Shown here one piece after another: positions 10,240 to 21,109 of a stretch of DNA of 51,891 nt. Both the position numbers and the translations under genes were made by a program. The DNA comes from Chrysophaeum taylorii (Eukaryota; Sar; Pelagophyceae; Pelagomonadales; Pelagomonadaceae), in NCBI GenBank assembly GCA_029834535.1, contig JAQMWT010000243.1, forward strand, positions 1-51,891. Direction: 5' to 3'. The notes beneath the pieces were generated by a model, which did not search any database, was not told the origin of the DNA, and saw only the letters and a program-made list of their open reading frames with translations. Position 1 is the first letter of the stretch, and every line of letters begins with the position of its first letter.

Positions 10240-11766
10240 CATCTTTAATATCTCCTCTGCTCTACCGAGTCATTACCCAGGTACTTCATGCGGAACTCTC
10301 CTTGTGGTTGAGTTGGAACCTGATACCTCCACCCCTTCTACCTGTGCCACTCACGCTTATCCAGATGTACTTTACACTGCTTCGACCGAAAAGTCGTTAA
10401 ACTATTGCTCTCCAGCCACCGTAGGCCCAGACGAATACAAAGTCCAAGAAGCCGACGTATCTATCGACGAGTACAAGCTCAAGTGTCTACAAGGACTTTC
10501 TCCCGAAGACAGAAAAGCTTATATCAAGGCGATCGCAAAGGAGTTGCACAATATAGTGCGCTTCGGATGCTTCAAGCTAGCTCTACCCGACGCTTCGACT
10601 CGTCCAATCGACAGTCGCCTGGTACTCAAGATCAAGACCAGCTTCTCCGGGGAGTATATCAAACACAAGGCTCGGATAGTCTTACGTGGATCTCTAGCCT
10701 CACTTGGCGGCGATTTCTCTGGGACGTTTAGTCCATGGCAACGATGACTGCTACACGTGTCATCTTCGCCATTGCTGCTTACAATGACCTACCCGTGTAC
10801 CATAGCGACGTGCCCAGCGCGTTCGTCCAGTCTGACATAGACACGCACGTCTACGTGCAGCTCCCCGATGGCATCAAATTACTCGATCCTCAAGACGACA
10901 AATATCGCGGCCGCCGTTCACCCAAGTTGCTTAAGTTTCTTTGTGGACTCAGGTAATCACCATCTCTTTAATAAAGAGATCGACAGCTTCCTTCGGAGCC
11001 TTAGGTATAAACGACTCCATGCGGACACACGCTTATACGTTCGCACCTCCACCCACGCTCGCTGCAGCTTATCTGCGGGTGCTATCATCATATTCGCAAA
11101 TGACGATACCCTGCACACTGAGCTCCAAGAAGCACTACACAAGCGCTTATGTGGAGCAGTTCGAGCCTGTTCATTCTCTTCTGGAAATGCGTGTCTTCGG
11201 AACGTCGCATGGACCCACATCGTTGGACGTCCAAGCCAAGCTAGAAGCACTATTCGATGACCATCCTATATTGAACACACTCAGTCTGCTGAAGTATCCT
11301 ATGTCATCAACCTTCACGTACAAGGAAGGTTCCCTTCCACTGATGTGGAAATTTACATTCACGACCACTTCGCTACCTTGCTTGGCAAGTTGGTATTTTG
11401 CAAGTTGCTTGTAGTCCATATTTCTGTCAAGCTCTAGGACGCTGTTTCCGAGGGTATGCACTCTCCTACCTATGTACATGTCCGGATGTTCTGCCACCTA
11501 CTACGGTACCTTAGTAAGCCAACCAACCGAGCTCTTCGTCTCTGGTTTCACCCTAAAGGCAACGCAAAAAATAAAAAAAAATCACCTGCACACCATCTAC
11601 GCTAATTGAATTGACTTATCGACCATAATCGACTCTCAGGATAAAGTATTGCTACTGGCAAATTCGAACCCCTGGTCGCCTTGGCGGATGCTGACAATGC
11701 TCCTTCACTGGAACGGGAAGATAAGAAGTCCACTGCTGGCTTCGTGCCTTCTGCCTGTTCAACTGT
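10240..11766 (+). pseudogene. Ty1/copia reverse transcriptase and RNase H, decayed (plus strand)
   Basis: The RT N-terminal part is clear: GLSPEDRKAYIKAIAKELHN, DSRLVLKIK and KHKARIVLRG (10490-10690) match the homologous part of the minus-strand copia element. A 1-nt frame change at about 10735 leads to TRVIFAIAAYNDLPVYHSD and PSAFVQSDIDTHVYVQLPDG. Further shifts at about 10955 lead to LFNKEIDSFLRSL. After a poorly preserved catalytic region come HLLRYLSKPTNRALRLWF (about 11490) and the RNase H segment ALADADNAP ... KKSTAGFVP (about 11678-11755). The domain ends abruptly at the LTR of the next element. I do not see the catalytic YVDD intact. The element is dead. Confidence 0.8.
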
Positions 11767-11965
11767 TAGATAACAGTAATTTCAAATGTGTTACCCTTCA
11801 GCAGAGTGAGAGCAGTGGCAGTCTGCCCTCGTTCCGTCTCTAACAACGAGGACAGCACGGTGTGAATAACACCGCGTTTTTCTGAAATTAAAAGGTGCTA
11901 GAAGTAAGAGGGCTAACCCTAGGATACGGGGGGGTACAAACCCTAAATCAAATTTTGTATCTCTG
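11767..11965 (-). repeat. 3' LTR of the minus-strand copia element
   Basis: Read on the minus strand, the repeat begins (C)AGAGATACAAAATTTG and ends TGTTATCTA. It shares the CACACCGTGCTG segment and C-tract with the LTRs at 5911, 28649 and 38255. The motif GATTTCGCTCACCGAG ... GTGAGGGCG precedes it (11998-11966), as before the LTR at 5911. Its left edge interrupts the plus-strand copia RNase H coding sequence, which shows the order of insertion. Confidence 0.7.
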
Positions 11966-12007
11966 CGCCCTCACATATTGAACTCGGTGAGCGAAATCTG
12001 GATCAAA

Positions 12008-14019
12008 CTAAGCAGGAAGCGACTTTCCATCGACAATGATGTGAAGAGTGTTATGGGCGGAGTTGTACGGTGGAAGAGTAGCAGAAAGAGTAACTTGGTG
12101 AGATCGTGGTGAAGAAGAGGTAGAATGAACACCGTAGGCGTTCTTGAACTTGTGGAATAAATTGCGGGGAGTGAGTTTTGGAAAATGATCAGCGATCTGG
12201 TAGTGAGTGGGACACAAGAGGGGACGAATGACCGAGTTGGCCTGGTAGTCACGAATGCGAAATTCTCTTAAGTTGATATGACGAGAGGGAGCACTGACTT
12301 TAGAGTGATTAGCGACATGTAATGTGCTCGCGTTGTCAATAAGCAGGGGGGTAGCGTGAGCTTGATCACGTGAACACAAATAAGTATGAGAGGAGAAGGT
12401 CTTATGAAACCATTGGCATACATCCGCGGCGCGCTAGCGGCGATGAGTTCGGCTTCCATGGTGCTTTTGGCAGTAAGAGTTTGGCGTTTGCTAGACCAGA
12501 ATACGAGGTTGCCAAATACGAAAATACACGCACCAGAATGAGATCTTAAGCGAGGGTCAGAACGGTCAGCGAAACTTGCATCAGTAAAACAAGTAATGGG
12601 CGAACGAAGATGATGCAATTCTGGATAGTTGCCGATCAGATGCCGAATAAAGGGCGTAATAGAGGGGCGGTCGGATGAATAGTCTAGAGAATCATTCGGG
12701 GTACCCTTCAAATAGCGAAGTAAAACATACAAATGGAGAAGATGGGTTTGCTCAGGGTTGTGCATGCCTTTGCAGCATTTGTTGCACAGAGTGGTGATAT
12801 CCGGACGGCATGTGACAGACAAGTAGATACTAGTGCCACAGTAATGGGGAAAATGCTTGCGTAATAGTTCCAAAGTAGGAGCCAAGTCGGAAAGAAACTT
12901 AGCAGAAGGTTTCTGAGTGAGAATGTCAGAGTAGGGGACGTCAGAAGTACGGAGGTTAAGTTTATGCTCGGCGAGCATCTTGTTTATCTTCGCTGCTACA
13001 TTCATAGTGAGGTGACCAGCGGAGACGTTGTAATGTACGTCGATACCAAGAAAAGATCGTATGTTGTCGTGCCAGGTACCTTTGCCATATTCCTTCTCCA
13101 AAGCGGTGCGAAGAGATGTGATTTTGGCGGTGTTGGTACCAGTGATCAAGAGATCGTCGACAGAGATAGATAGGAGAACCCATCTGTTAATATATCGATC
13201 CCTACTGATATATAGACAAGTGTCGACTTGTGAGCGTTCAAACTCATGTTGTCGAAGAAACGAGTCGAGCTTAATGTTCGATAACAAAGCTGACTGTTTG
13301 AGACCATAGAGAGCCTTGGCAAGTCGGAGAGCTAACTTGGACTCTGGGTGGTTCTTCTGTATCTGCTGGACAAGGTTTTGTGAGACACGAATCCCTCGAG
13401 GTAAGTCTATCCATACCGGGCGATCAAGTGCCGATTGGATGAATGCCTGGGGAATGTCCGCGTGCGCGACCGGGAGCTTGTGCTTCACAGCGATGGCGAG
13501 CAATAACCGGTTAGTGGCGAGCATCGCGGTCGGTGAAGATGTGGCATAAAAGTCGATGCCGACACGTGCCAAGAAACCTCGGGCAACTATGCGAGCTTTA
13601 TGGTGGTCTGGGGTGCCGTCAGCAAACTACTTGATCTTCAGCACGAGTTTCGTCGAGATAGACGACCGGTCTGGCGGTAAGGGTTCTAGCTTAAAGACGC
13701 CGTTGGAGCACAAGCCTTCAATTTCCTTGCGAATCGAAGCAATATGCTTAAGCTTGTCTTCTTCGCTGAGTCCTTTGAGTTCGACAATCTTCTCGGGCTC
13801 ATATACTACGTCATCAGCAGTCACGAGTTGTAACACGACATGGTCGATGTGCTGCAAGTCATAGTCCATGACTTCTTGGAGAATGTCTTGATTCGGATCA
13901 CTTTGACTTAGAAAGAGGTGTCCGAGTTCGCCAGAGTCATGTATGAAGGCGTGTCTGTGACGAGAGGCTAGGTGGTAGTGCTGATGCGCTGAGATGTCCC
14001 ATAAGAGCGAGGAATTCAT
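12008..14019 (-). pseudogene. Ty1/copia reverse transcriptase and RNase H (minus strand)
   Basis: One frame stays open from 14019 to 12268 except for TAG 13627-13629. It begins with the RT thumb-proximal region (GLSEEDKLKHIASIRKEIEG, STKLVLKIK). RT continues with HHKARIVARGFL, VAHADIPQAFIQSALDRPVW and LALRLAKALYGLKQS. The catalytic SVDDLLITG is intact. RNase H follows (FTDASFADR, then SGACIFVFGNLVFWSSKRQT, then STMEAELIAAS). After a frame change at about 12375, the end of RNase H is TPLLIDNASTLHVANH and PTHYQIADHFPKL, stopping at 12008. RT copies RNA to cDNA and RNase H removes the template. Defects are few (one stop, one shift), so this is a relatively young copy. Confidence 0.92.
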
Positions 14020-14028
14020 ACAACAGAA

Positions 14029-15210
14029 TTATTGGTCCCATTGACGCGCATAGTACTCTGCCGGTGACAGTTCGTCGTTGCACACATAGTTCTCGAGAAC
14101 AGAATTGTCGTTGTCCAGGTGGTCGACCAATACAGATGAGTGGTACGGCTTCCTTGGGAAGTCAACGTACAAGAGTTCTGCGTCGGTTTCTCTCTGCAGA
14201 TCCAGTGCAGTGCCGCCCATGATACCATAGTCTTGGGTGGTATTTGCTAGGAGACATCCTTTCGGGACATCATCTGGCGCCTTAGCGTCCCTTCTAATGT
14301 TGAGATCAGATGCGATGCTGGCGGCATGGCCCTGGTGCAGAGCGCTGACACTGATGAGAAACATCAATGTGCTGGACATGTTGGCTGTGGCGCGAGCCGT
14401 AGGTTGCTCCTGCTGGTATTTCCAGTTGCGACCATACCATGATGCGATGGTGCGTCTGGTGAATAGTTGTCCATCGTCGACGTGTTTCACGATATAGAGT
14501 TGATCTTTGGGAATGCGGAATCCGCGCTCGTCCTTGAGATCTGCCTTGAGTTTGTCACTCTGGTTGCGATGCACGAGGACTGGAGTAAAACCTGAATCGT
14601 CGAGAACAACCTCTCGGCGATCCTTTCGCTTGGGCATCGGAATGCTACCATCCGGCGGAGGTGGCCGGTTGAGGAACGAAAAATCCTGTTCAGGTGTCTC
14701 GTCGCTGACGGGACGTGGACCAGTAGCAGAGGTTTGATCTGGTTCCTTATTCTCGTCGTCATCATTGGGTTCGTCATCCTGGTTGTTATCCTGAGTTTCG
14801 CTCTCATTTTGCGATTCCTGTCTGAGTTCCGACATTGGCTGCTCGCTTATAGCTGGGAGCGGGCCCTCTTGCTGTGCCTCTGCTGGGATCTGCGCCTGTG
14901 CTTTAACTCGCCCAATTTCCTTGTTGCGATTGACTGCCATGTCCGCATCAACGTGGAAGTCGTTCGAGGTGACGATTTTTCCATATCGCCCTTGATGTAA
15001 GCAGGATAGAGCTGTGAACATCACGGATAATCGGTCCGTGCCAGGGAGATTCGGTAGATAGTTGTTGCTGTGGAAGTAAGAGGCGGAGACGCTGGAGGGT
15101 TCCAGTTTGTGGCTTTGAGGATAGACGAATGTGACAGGTTCGCCAAAGGGGAGGAGCTTCAAGAGTGGTGCCGTGGGTGACATGATGCGCCGGGGGACGG
15201 TGCAGGTCAT
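14029..15210 (-). pseudogene. Copia integrase C-terminal region and acidic linker to RT
   Basis: Same frame as the RT segment downstream and the integrase core upstream, separated by TAA 14029-14031 and TAA 15286-15288. After LLPFGEPVTFVYPQSHKLEP (the region after the copia integrase core) comes a very acidic, Asn/Gln/Glu-rich linker (SETQDNNQDDEPNDDDENKE), a basic patch (PMPKRKDRREVV), then LYVDFPRKPYHSSVL leading to RT. No ATG is needed, as this is the inside of a polyprotein. That three neighbouring segments share one frame argues that the stops are point mutations. Confidence 0.75.
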
Positions 15211-15288
15211 GTTAGTGCGCGAGGGCAGTCCATGAGAGCGCTGATTGTCGGCGTGGATATTATGCAGGAGAGCAAACGGGTGGTATTA

Positions 15289-15930
15289 CTCGGCGCCAAT
15301 AGCCTTTCCTTCGATGCGGACGCTGCGCAGGTTAAGGAGGCGAACGACAGTGCCTCGAGTATTTTCTTTGATGATGTTTTCCGCGAAGTTCCGCTGGTGT
15401 AGGTGGCGACCAATGATTTGAAACTGGATACCGAGTTGCACCTTGAGCGGGTGGAAAGCTTCGGAGCGGAATGTGGAAAAAGCATCAGATGAGATGATTT
15501 TCACACTTACATCGAATTCGACCTTAATCACGTTGACCACGTAGAGGATGCCAGCCAGAACGTCCTGCGCGTCCAGTTTCCTCATGAAGTATACCCATTT
15601 GTGTGCCGAAATAACACACACGAAGTGCATGATGTAGCGGAATCCACCATAGCATTTGCTGATGCTCGGGTAGGATACATCCATGTGGAGATGTTGGCCA
15701 GGGGCATAGGCCAGTTCATCCTGTGACCAGGAAGTGTTCTTGTGGCTGAAGCTGACATGCGGTTGACAGTGCTTGCATTCGCTGCAGTCTTGCAGATACC
15801 GATCATCACCTGGGCGGAGATTCGGTACATTAGCGGCAATCGTGCGGCGAAGAATCTCGGGTTGTTAGTGGTGTATGCGGTGCCAGCGAGTGACCAAAAG
15901 CACTCTTTTCGCGTGCTGAATGGTGCCGGG
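15289..15930 (-). pseudogene. Copia integrase: zinc-binding and catalytic core
   Basis: On the minus strand the N-terminal zinc module reads WHRIHH, stop TAA 15865-15867, then QPEILRRTIAAN ... DCSECKHC, giving the HHCC ligand set. The core follows in the same frame: HMDVSYPS (first Asp), CYGGFRYIMHFVCVISAHKW, IISSDAFSTFRSEAF (second Asp), and QRNFAENIIK supplying the Glu. The enzyme joins cDNA to target DNA. The frame is the same as in RT, so the integrase, linker and RT were one polyprotein. The upstream linker (RIENLETLLAEATVAK) has a short coiled-coil look and joins to the methyltransferase. Confidence 0.82.
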
Positions 15931-16205
15931 TTTGTGCAAGGGGGGCAGAGCGGCAGTCGAAGCGCGAAGGGGGCTGGGTCGCTTGTCGACTCGGACTTTC
16001 GCAACTGTGGCCTCGGCAAGTAGCGTCTCGAGGTTTTCGATTCGCGTGGCTTGCGGATCGCAGCATGAGCATCTGCAACAGCATTGAAGAGGGAGGTGAG
16101 GTTGAGGTCCTCCACTGCTAAGAGACGGCTGGAGATGTTCAAGAAAAATTCTGCAACCTGATTGATGTCTCCGGGGCTGGGAATGCCATTGCGCATGGTT
16201 GCCCA

Positions 16206-17811
16206 TTCGATGTGAAGGTTCACGTGGTGATACGATTCGTGGAGTGCGAGGACAGCGCTGTACTTAGCCTGCAGCATGTTGTGCGGGACGGCGTTGGCCA
16301 GTGCCTTAAACGCGAAGTACGGCGGATGCTGTTGGAACAAGCGGAGCAGTTCCGGGTCCGAGTGGTGTCCAAACTTTGCGATTTCGTTGAGAGTCGCGTA
16401 TCGGATGTGTTCGGGTGAGATCAGCAGTAGTGCGTTGGAGTAGCTCGTATTGGTTGGGTACGAGCCAGTGACCGAGTAGCACTTTGTGCTTTTCGGGGGT
16501 GTGTCGCCGACGTGGCCAACATAGTGTGCATAGGTGGGGCGTGCTTCGGACATTATGAGTCCCGTGGGGTCATTGAGGATTATCCGCCCTTGTGAGTTGA
16601 TCGCAGCAAATCCGGGATGCGAGCGATTCATATAATGAACCCACGTGGAGGGGCGCGAGCAGCTGTGAGCGGCTGCCAAGGAGTTGGTGTAGGCGACGAC
16701 CAGAAAGGTGCCCTTGGGAACATTAAGGGAGAATGTTTGCGTTCGGGGGGAGACTGCGGGTTGGTGTGAACAGTCCATTATCTGAGGGGGCCGTGAATGC
16801 AAGGTGAGGGATGCGCGCGGGAAGTAGCCACATGCGACGGCGGTGGCGGCAGTGCCGGAGATGGTTCCATCTAAGTGGTAAGCACATCGAGACTCGGAGG
16901 CGTGAAAGCAGCGGAGTGTGTTCCGGGCGGCGAGAGTAGGGTGTTGCGACGAATGGTTGTGCAGCAATGTAAATACCAAGAGATGTGGGATGGTGGTCAT
17001 CGAGGCATGGGGGGTGCCGTCGGCGTCCAGGCCGAGATCCATGAAGGGCTTCTTCAGGCGTGCAAGCATATGGCAGATGCGTGCATTCTCGGAAATCGAG
17101 AGTTGGGCAGCATTGACGGGTGCATATGAGAAAGTGGCTTTGTGCAGATAATAATCCAAGGTGGAGCGGGTCACTGTGCCGCGAAGAGCGGGGTTGGATA
17201 TCCATAGATCTTCTGGTATAGTGTGACTTGGATCCAGGAGGGGAAGCATGCTCGGAGGAGATATTAACCAGGGAGGTTTTCTCGAGGTTGTAGCCGTTTA
17301 GCGGGTGTCGTGCAAAGACAGCGAGGTAGCGGTTCTTGCTTATGGCATCGCCAAAGGCGGAGGCATTGTAGACACCGGAGTGTCTGAAGTAACCCATGCT
17401 TTGATAGCATTTGGCGAGCTGGGTGTACTCGTGGTGGGTTCGGGGGTTTGGTGGTACATTATCGACAATGGTGTATGTCGGGAGCGTGCAAGGAACAAAG
17501 CGAATTTGTTCTTTGACGAAAAGGTCGGCGGTCGCCGGAGTGGCATACACGTCATAGTCTTTCATTACGCTCAGGTGCCGACAATGCAAGGTAAAAACAG
17601 CCAGGTCAAGGTGAGGTAGTCGTATTTTGCCGGTTTGCAAAGCGGCAGCGAGCTTTCTAAGATCCTTATAGTGCAGAGCGTGCGGGAACAGTTGCTGCGC
17701 GCGGGCGCGCATAATGGGGTTTATTTCACAGGTGGCAACGACAATGATGCGTTGGTCGAAGCGTGTGCGAAAAGAGGCGAAACCCTCTTGGTGGAGTCCA
17801 CCTGCAATAAT
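16206..17811 (-). pseudogene. Cytosine-5 DNA methyltransferase fused upstream of the copia integrase
   Basis: C5-MTases transfer methyl from S-adenosylmethionine to cytosine. Motifs occur in the right order. Motif I is AGGLHQEGF (about 17803-17777). Motif II is VVATCEINP. Then come LFPHALHYKDLRKL and motif IV FTLHCRHLS with the catalytic Cys at about 17581-17583; the usual Pro before it is His. Motif VI is IVDNVPP (Glu to Asp), then motif VIII SAFGDAISKNRYLAV, a target-recognition region of about 250 residues, and motif X ALANAVPHNML (about 16300-16270). One frame change lies at about 17245; otherwise the reading is continuous for about 520 residues. It runs via a short linker into the integrase module. 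I see no gag or aspartic protease between them. The N-terminus is cut by the gypsy element exactly at motif I. Confidence 0.82.
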
Positions 17812-17813
17812 GG

Positions 17814-18163
17814 TATGGCGGCACAGAAAAGACGTCCCGACCCCCGGGTGACAAAGGGGGTACTCACCGACTCGTCCGAGACCTCACTGAACGAGGAAAA
17901 CACGGACGCGGGGTCGGATAGGCTCGCCACACACCTTGCTCACGCTCACCAAGCCTCTCAAGAAGATGGAGAGATGGAATATGATAGCAAGGAAACTACA
18001 ATAATACAGCAAGAAAGCTTCTCACAAGAGACGTATGATGTCACTAAAAATATCGGGAAAGGTGTCCCGTTGAACGGGTATCAAGCCTCGAGAGAGGGGG
18101 AGTAAGCCTTAGCGGTCAGGAGTTGCCGCCACAGGACTCCCCTGGTGAGAACACGAGCTGCCC
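17814..18163 (-). repeat. 3' end of the gypsy element: probable LTR with 70-bp block
   Basis: The segment 17814-17883 is nearly identical to 27445-27514 (CCCGACCCCCGGGTGACAAA and flanks). On the minus strand the block ends GTGCCGCCA and is followed directly by the copia methyltransferase, so it should be the distal end of the 3' LTR. From about 17884 to 18163, after the integrase stop, there is no gene; the start of the LTR is not resolved. The other block lies just before the gypsy leader, as a 5' LTR end would. Confidence 0.5.
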
Positions 18164-19483
18164 TCAGCGAGTCCGGCGAGAAGCACGAGCCTTGGCTGAA
18201 TGAGCATCTCGAGAACGAATATTCTTGTAGGCACGTTCAACGACAGGTTCAGGAACGCGTCCACCACGTAAAGTGAACTTAGGAATCAACACATCGATCT
18301 CATGCGGAGCGAAGTCGGTGACACAAGGAGTGGTACTGTTGTTGACCTTGGTCTTGTCGGTGAAACTGCGACCGTCCACGTCCTTGTATTCCGGCTTAAG
18401 CTTGCGAGTAGAGAGATGTGGAGTAGGCCTGTAATAAGAAACCTTGTCATGGGGACCGAGATCAGCATAGAAATGCAGAGCGACTCGATCATTCACAAAA
18501 TCATAGGGTTCATAAACTTCAGCGACATAAATCTTCTTTCGCCAATCGGACCGTTTATTATCCGGAATCCGAAAAATAACGAACTTACCATGCTTGTAAT
18601 CATCCCGAAAGGTCTCCTTGGGCTTGGGCACAGCTCGATCGACCACTGGAGAAACCATCACAGGGGTAATCTGACTAACATGAACACAACGGCGTTCGGG
18701 AGGATAATCAAGAGACTCAATCCTGTAAGTGACCGGGGACAAGCGTTCCAAAATAACGAATGGACCGCGCCATTCCGGTCGAAGCTTGTTCTGAAGAAAA
18801 GGGATGTAGAGCAGAACATGTGAACCTTCTTCATACTCCACATCAACATGGTCCGCATTATAGGCGAGACGTTGTTTACGAAGAGCCTTCTCACGAGCTT
18901 CGTTCACCGTAGCGGTATAGAACTTCAGCCTCTCGCGAGTCTCTGCCACAACATCGGAGCGAGTTTTCGGCAGGCGGCGGACATCAAGATCCATGATCGT
19001 GTAATCGGTTGGCAATAAAGGCTGCCGGTTAAGACGAAGCATGAAAGGTGAGATCTGAGTCCCCGGAATAAATTTACGATTATAACAGAAAGCAATGTAC
19101 TCCGCGAATTCGGGCCATTCCGTGATCTTGCGGTTTTGAAGGCACGCACGGAGGAAAGCCTTGATAAAGCGGTTGACCCTTTCCGCAGGATTAGCCTGAG
19201 CATGATGCGGAATCGTGGTACTATACCGAACATTGAAAAGATGACAAAACTCTTCCATCAACTTGTTGACGAACTCTTTCCCATTGTCGGTACGAATCCT
19301 CTGAGGTAGATAACCTTTGAGTAATATATTCGCGACAAAAGACTCGAGGATTGACTCAGCAGTCTTATGGTGTAGTACGTCGAGAATCAAGAAACGAGAA
19401 AATGGATCAAAAAGACGATGAGATATGTCTCGGGACCAGCACTGGGCAAAGGTCCAAACAAATCCATACAAAGGACGACACAA
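18164..19483 (-). pseudogene. Ty3/gypsy integrase core, GPF motif and C-terminal domain
   Basis: The catalytic triad continues from the upstream segment: second Asp in RTDNGKEFVN (about 19260), Glu in HAQANPAERVNRFIKAF. The GPY/F-type module reads WRGPFVILERLSPVTYRIE. Beyond it are about 150 residues without a canonical chromodomain: KFVIFRIPDNK, WRKKIYVAEVYEPYDFVN, ALHFYADLG and LKPEY, a pattern like a small beta-barrel reader or BAH/Tudor-like fold. The N-terminal reading overlaps the previous segment in another frame (switch at about 19440), so one indel separates them. The terminal stop is at 18164-18166. Confidence 0.85.
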
Positions 19484-21075
19484 TCACCATCATACACCGG
19501 TTGCTGAAGCAGACCTGCTCTCTTTGGTTCAGGCGTACGAGCTTTCTTGCACACTATGCAACCAGCAATGTAAGCACCCACCTCATTAGACATACGGGGC
19601 CACCAAAAACGTTCAAGTATCGACTGCACTGTACTTTGACGACCCATATGACCACCATTGAGAGGTGTGTCATGGTACAATCGGATGATGCGCGTCCGTG
19701 AAGTTCGGGGTGCGACTATCATCGGGTGCAAGTCGGGTGCGGCACGGTAGAGAACTCCTTTCACCACTTGATAGCGATAATTGGCTCCGTACCGACGAAG
19801 AGAGTGGCCCTGAGCCATGCGATAACGAATGTCCTCGCAAGTAGCATCAGTGATCTGCTCTTTGGCTATCTCTTCCAAAGTCAAATTATCCGGAATCTTG
19901 TCGATGTACTCTTGGTAATCATCGGCATCACGGAAAATACTAGGCTGGGTCTGCAGACGTTGCTTCTGACGTTGTTTCGTAGCATGAGACGTGACCAATT
20001 GCATCGGATCATCGAGGTCTTCTTCCTCTTCCTCCACAGGCAACTCAGTCGTAACAAACGACAGAATGACATGGCGCCCAGGTAAAGGTACTCCTTCATC
20101 ATCAACATAACGAGAGGGCTCTTGGCACACTAGATACGCGTGGTTCAAGGGCTCACCAAACTCGTCCGTCTCGATGACATGATCTATAGGATTGCGAGAG
20201 AGACAGTCAGGGATGCTCATTCCCGGCGACTTCCCTGGCTTGTAACCCAATTCAGGATCAAAATTGGCGAGCCGCATCGCCCATCGAGCCAACTGCCCAG
20301 ACGAGTGCTTCGCCTTTCGTAAAAACGTCAAGTTGCGATGATCTGTTTCAAGGATCGTCTTGTGACCTTCAATATAAGAGCGGAAATGCTCTAGAGAAAG
20401 AACTGCCAGGAGCTCTAGCCGGCGAGGCTCATAGTTCCGCATCTCTTTCGGCACAGCTCGGCTCCAATACTCAATTACTCGTTCCTCTCGTGTCACCTTG
20501 CCAGTTTCGTCCTTGATTTCCACGAGCTGAAAAAGATACGCACCCAGACCATCCTTGGAAGCATCCGAGCGGATCTGAAAAGGAAGATCGTAGTCAGGAT
20601 GATAAACTCCACGAGAATCCACCAAAGCTTCGATGATCGTGTCCCATGCCTTTTGGCACTCAGGCGTCCACTCAAACTTAACGCCTTCAAGACACAATCG
20701 CCTAAGCGGCTCCACAATCTTCGAATAATTCTTCACATATCGGCGGCAATAGTTGCTCATGCCAATGAAAGATCGAATCTGGGTCTTCGGGGACGTATTG
20801 GGCAACGTACCGGGAATCGGCATCTGCTGCAACGCTTCTAACGTCTTGGGATTCGGCTTCAAGCCTTCCGGAGTCGAAATATGTCCCAAAAACTCGATTT
20901 CATCCTTGAGGAGGTGGAACTTCGAAGTTCGTCCACTATATCCTCGCTGTGCTAAATGGCACAACACTTCAATCAAAACTTGTAAATGTCGATGGAGTTC
21001 ATCCGATCCCATCATAATATCGTCGACAAACGCGACCAAGTCCTTATACATCCATGTGGACAAATCGCTAGCCAT
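19387..21075 (-). pseudogene. Ty3/gypsy RT (catalytic part), RNase H and integrase zinc domain
   Basis: It starts in the RT palm: WMYKDLVAFVDDIMMGSDE carries the catalytic FVDD. Next come EIEFLGHISTPEGLKPNPKT and RSFIGMSNYCRRYVKNYSKI. RNase H follows: FQIRSDASKDGLGAYLF (first Asp), RLELLAVLSLEHFRSYI (Glu), ILETDHRNLTFL (Asp), then DPELGYKPGKSPGMSIPDCLSRNP. The integrase zinc module (LYHDTPLNGGHMGRQST ... CIVCKKAR) and MDLFGPLPSAG with the first catalytic Asp come before the frame is lost at about 19440. Domain order RT-RH-IN is diagnostic of Ty3/gypsy. The frame shifts against the preceding RT segment at about 21095 by one base. Confidence 0.93.
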
Positions 21076-21109
21076 CTGCTTACAAAAGAGAGCTCCTGCT
21101 GTTTTACTC

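Noticed and set aside
17635..18105. Plus-strand 156-codon ORF next to the gypsy end
   Set aside because: Shadow of the copia methyltransferase and the LTR block on the other strand; no motif.
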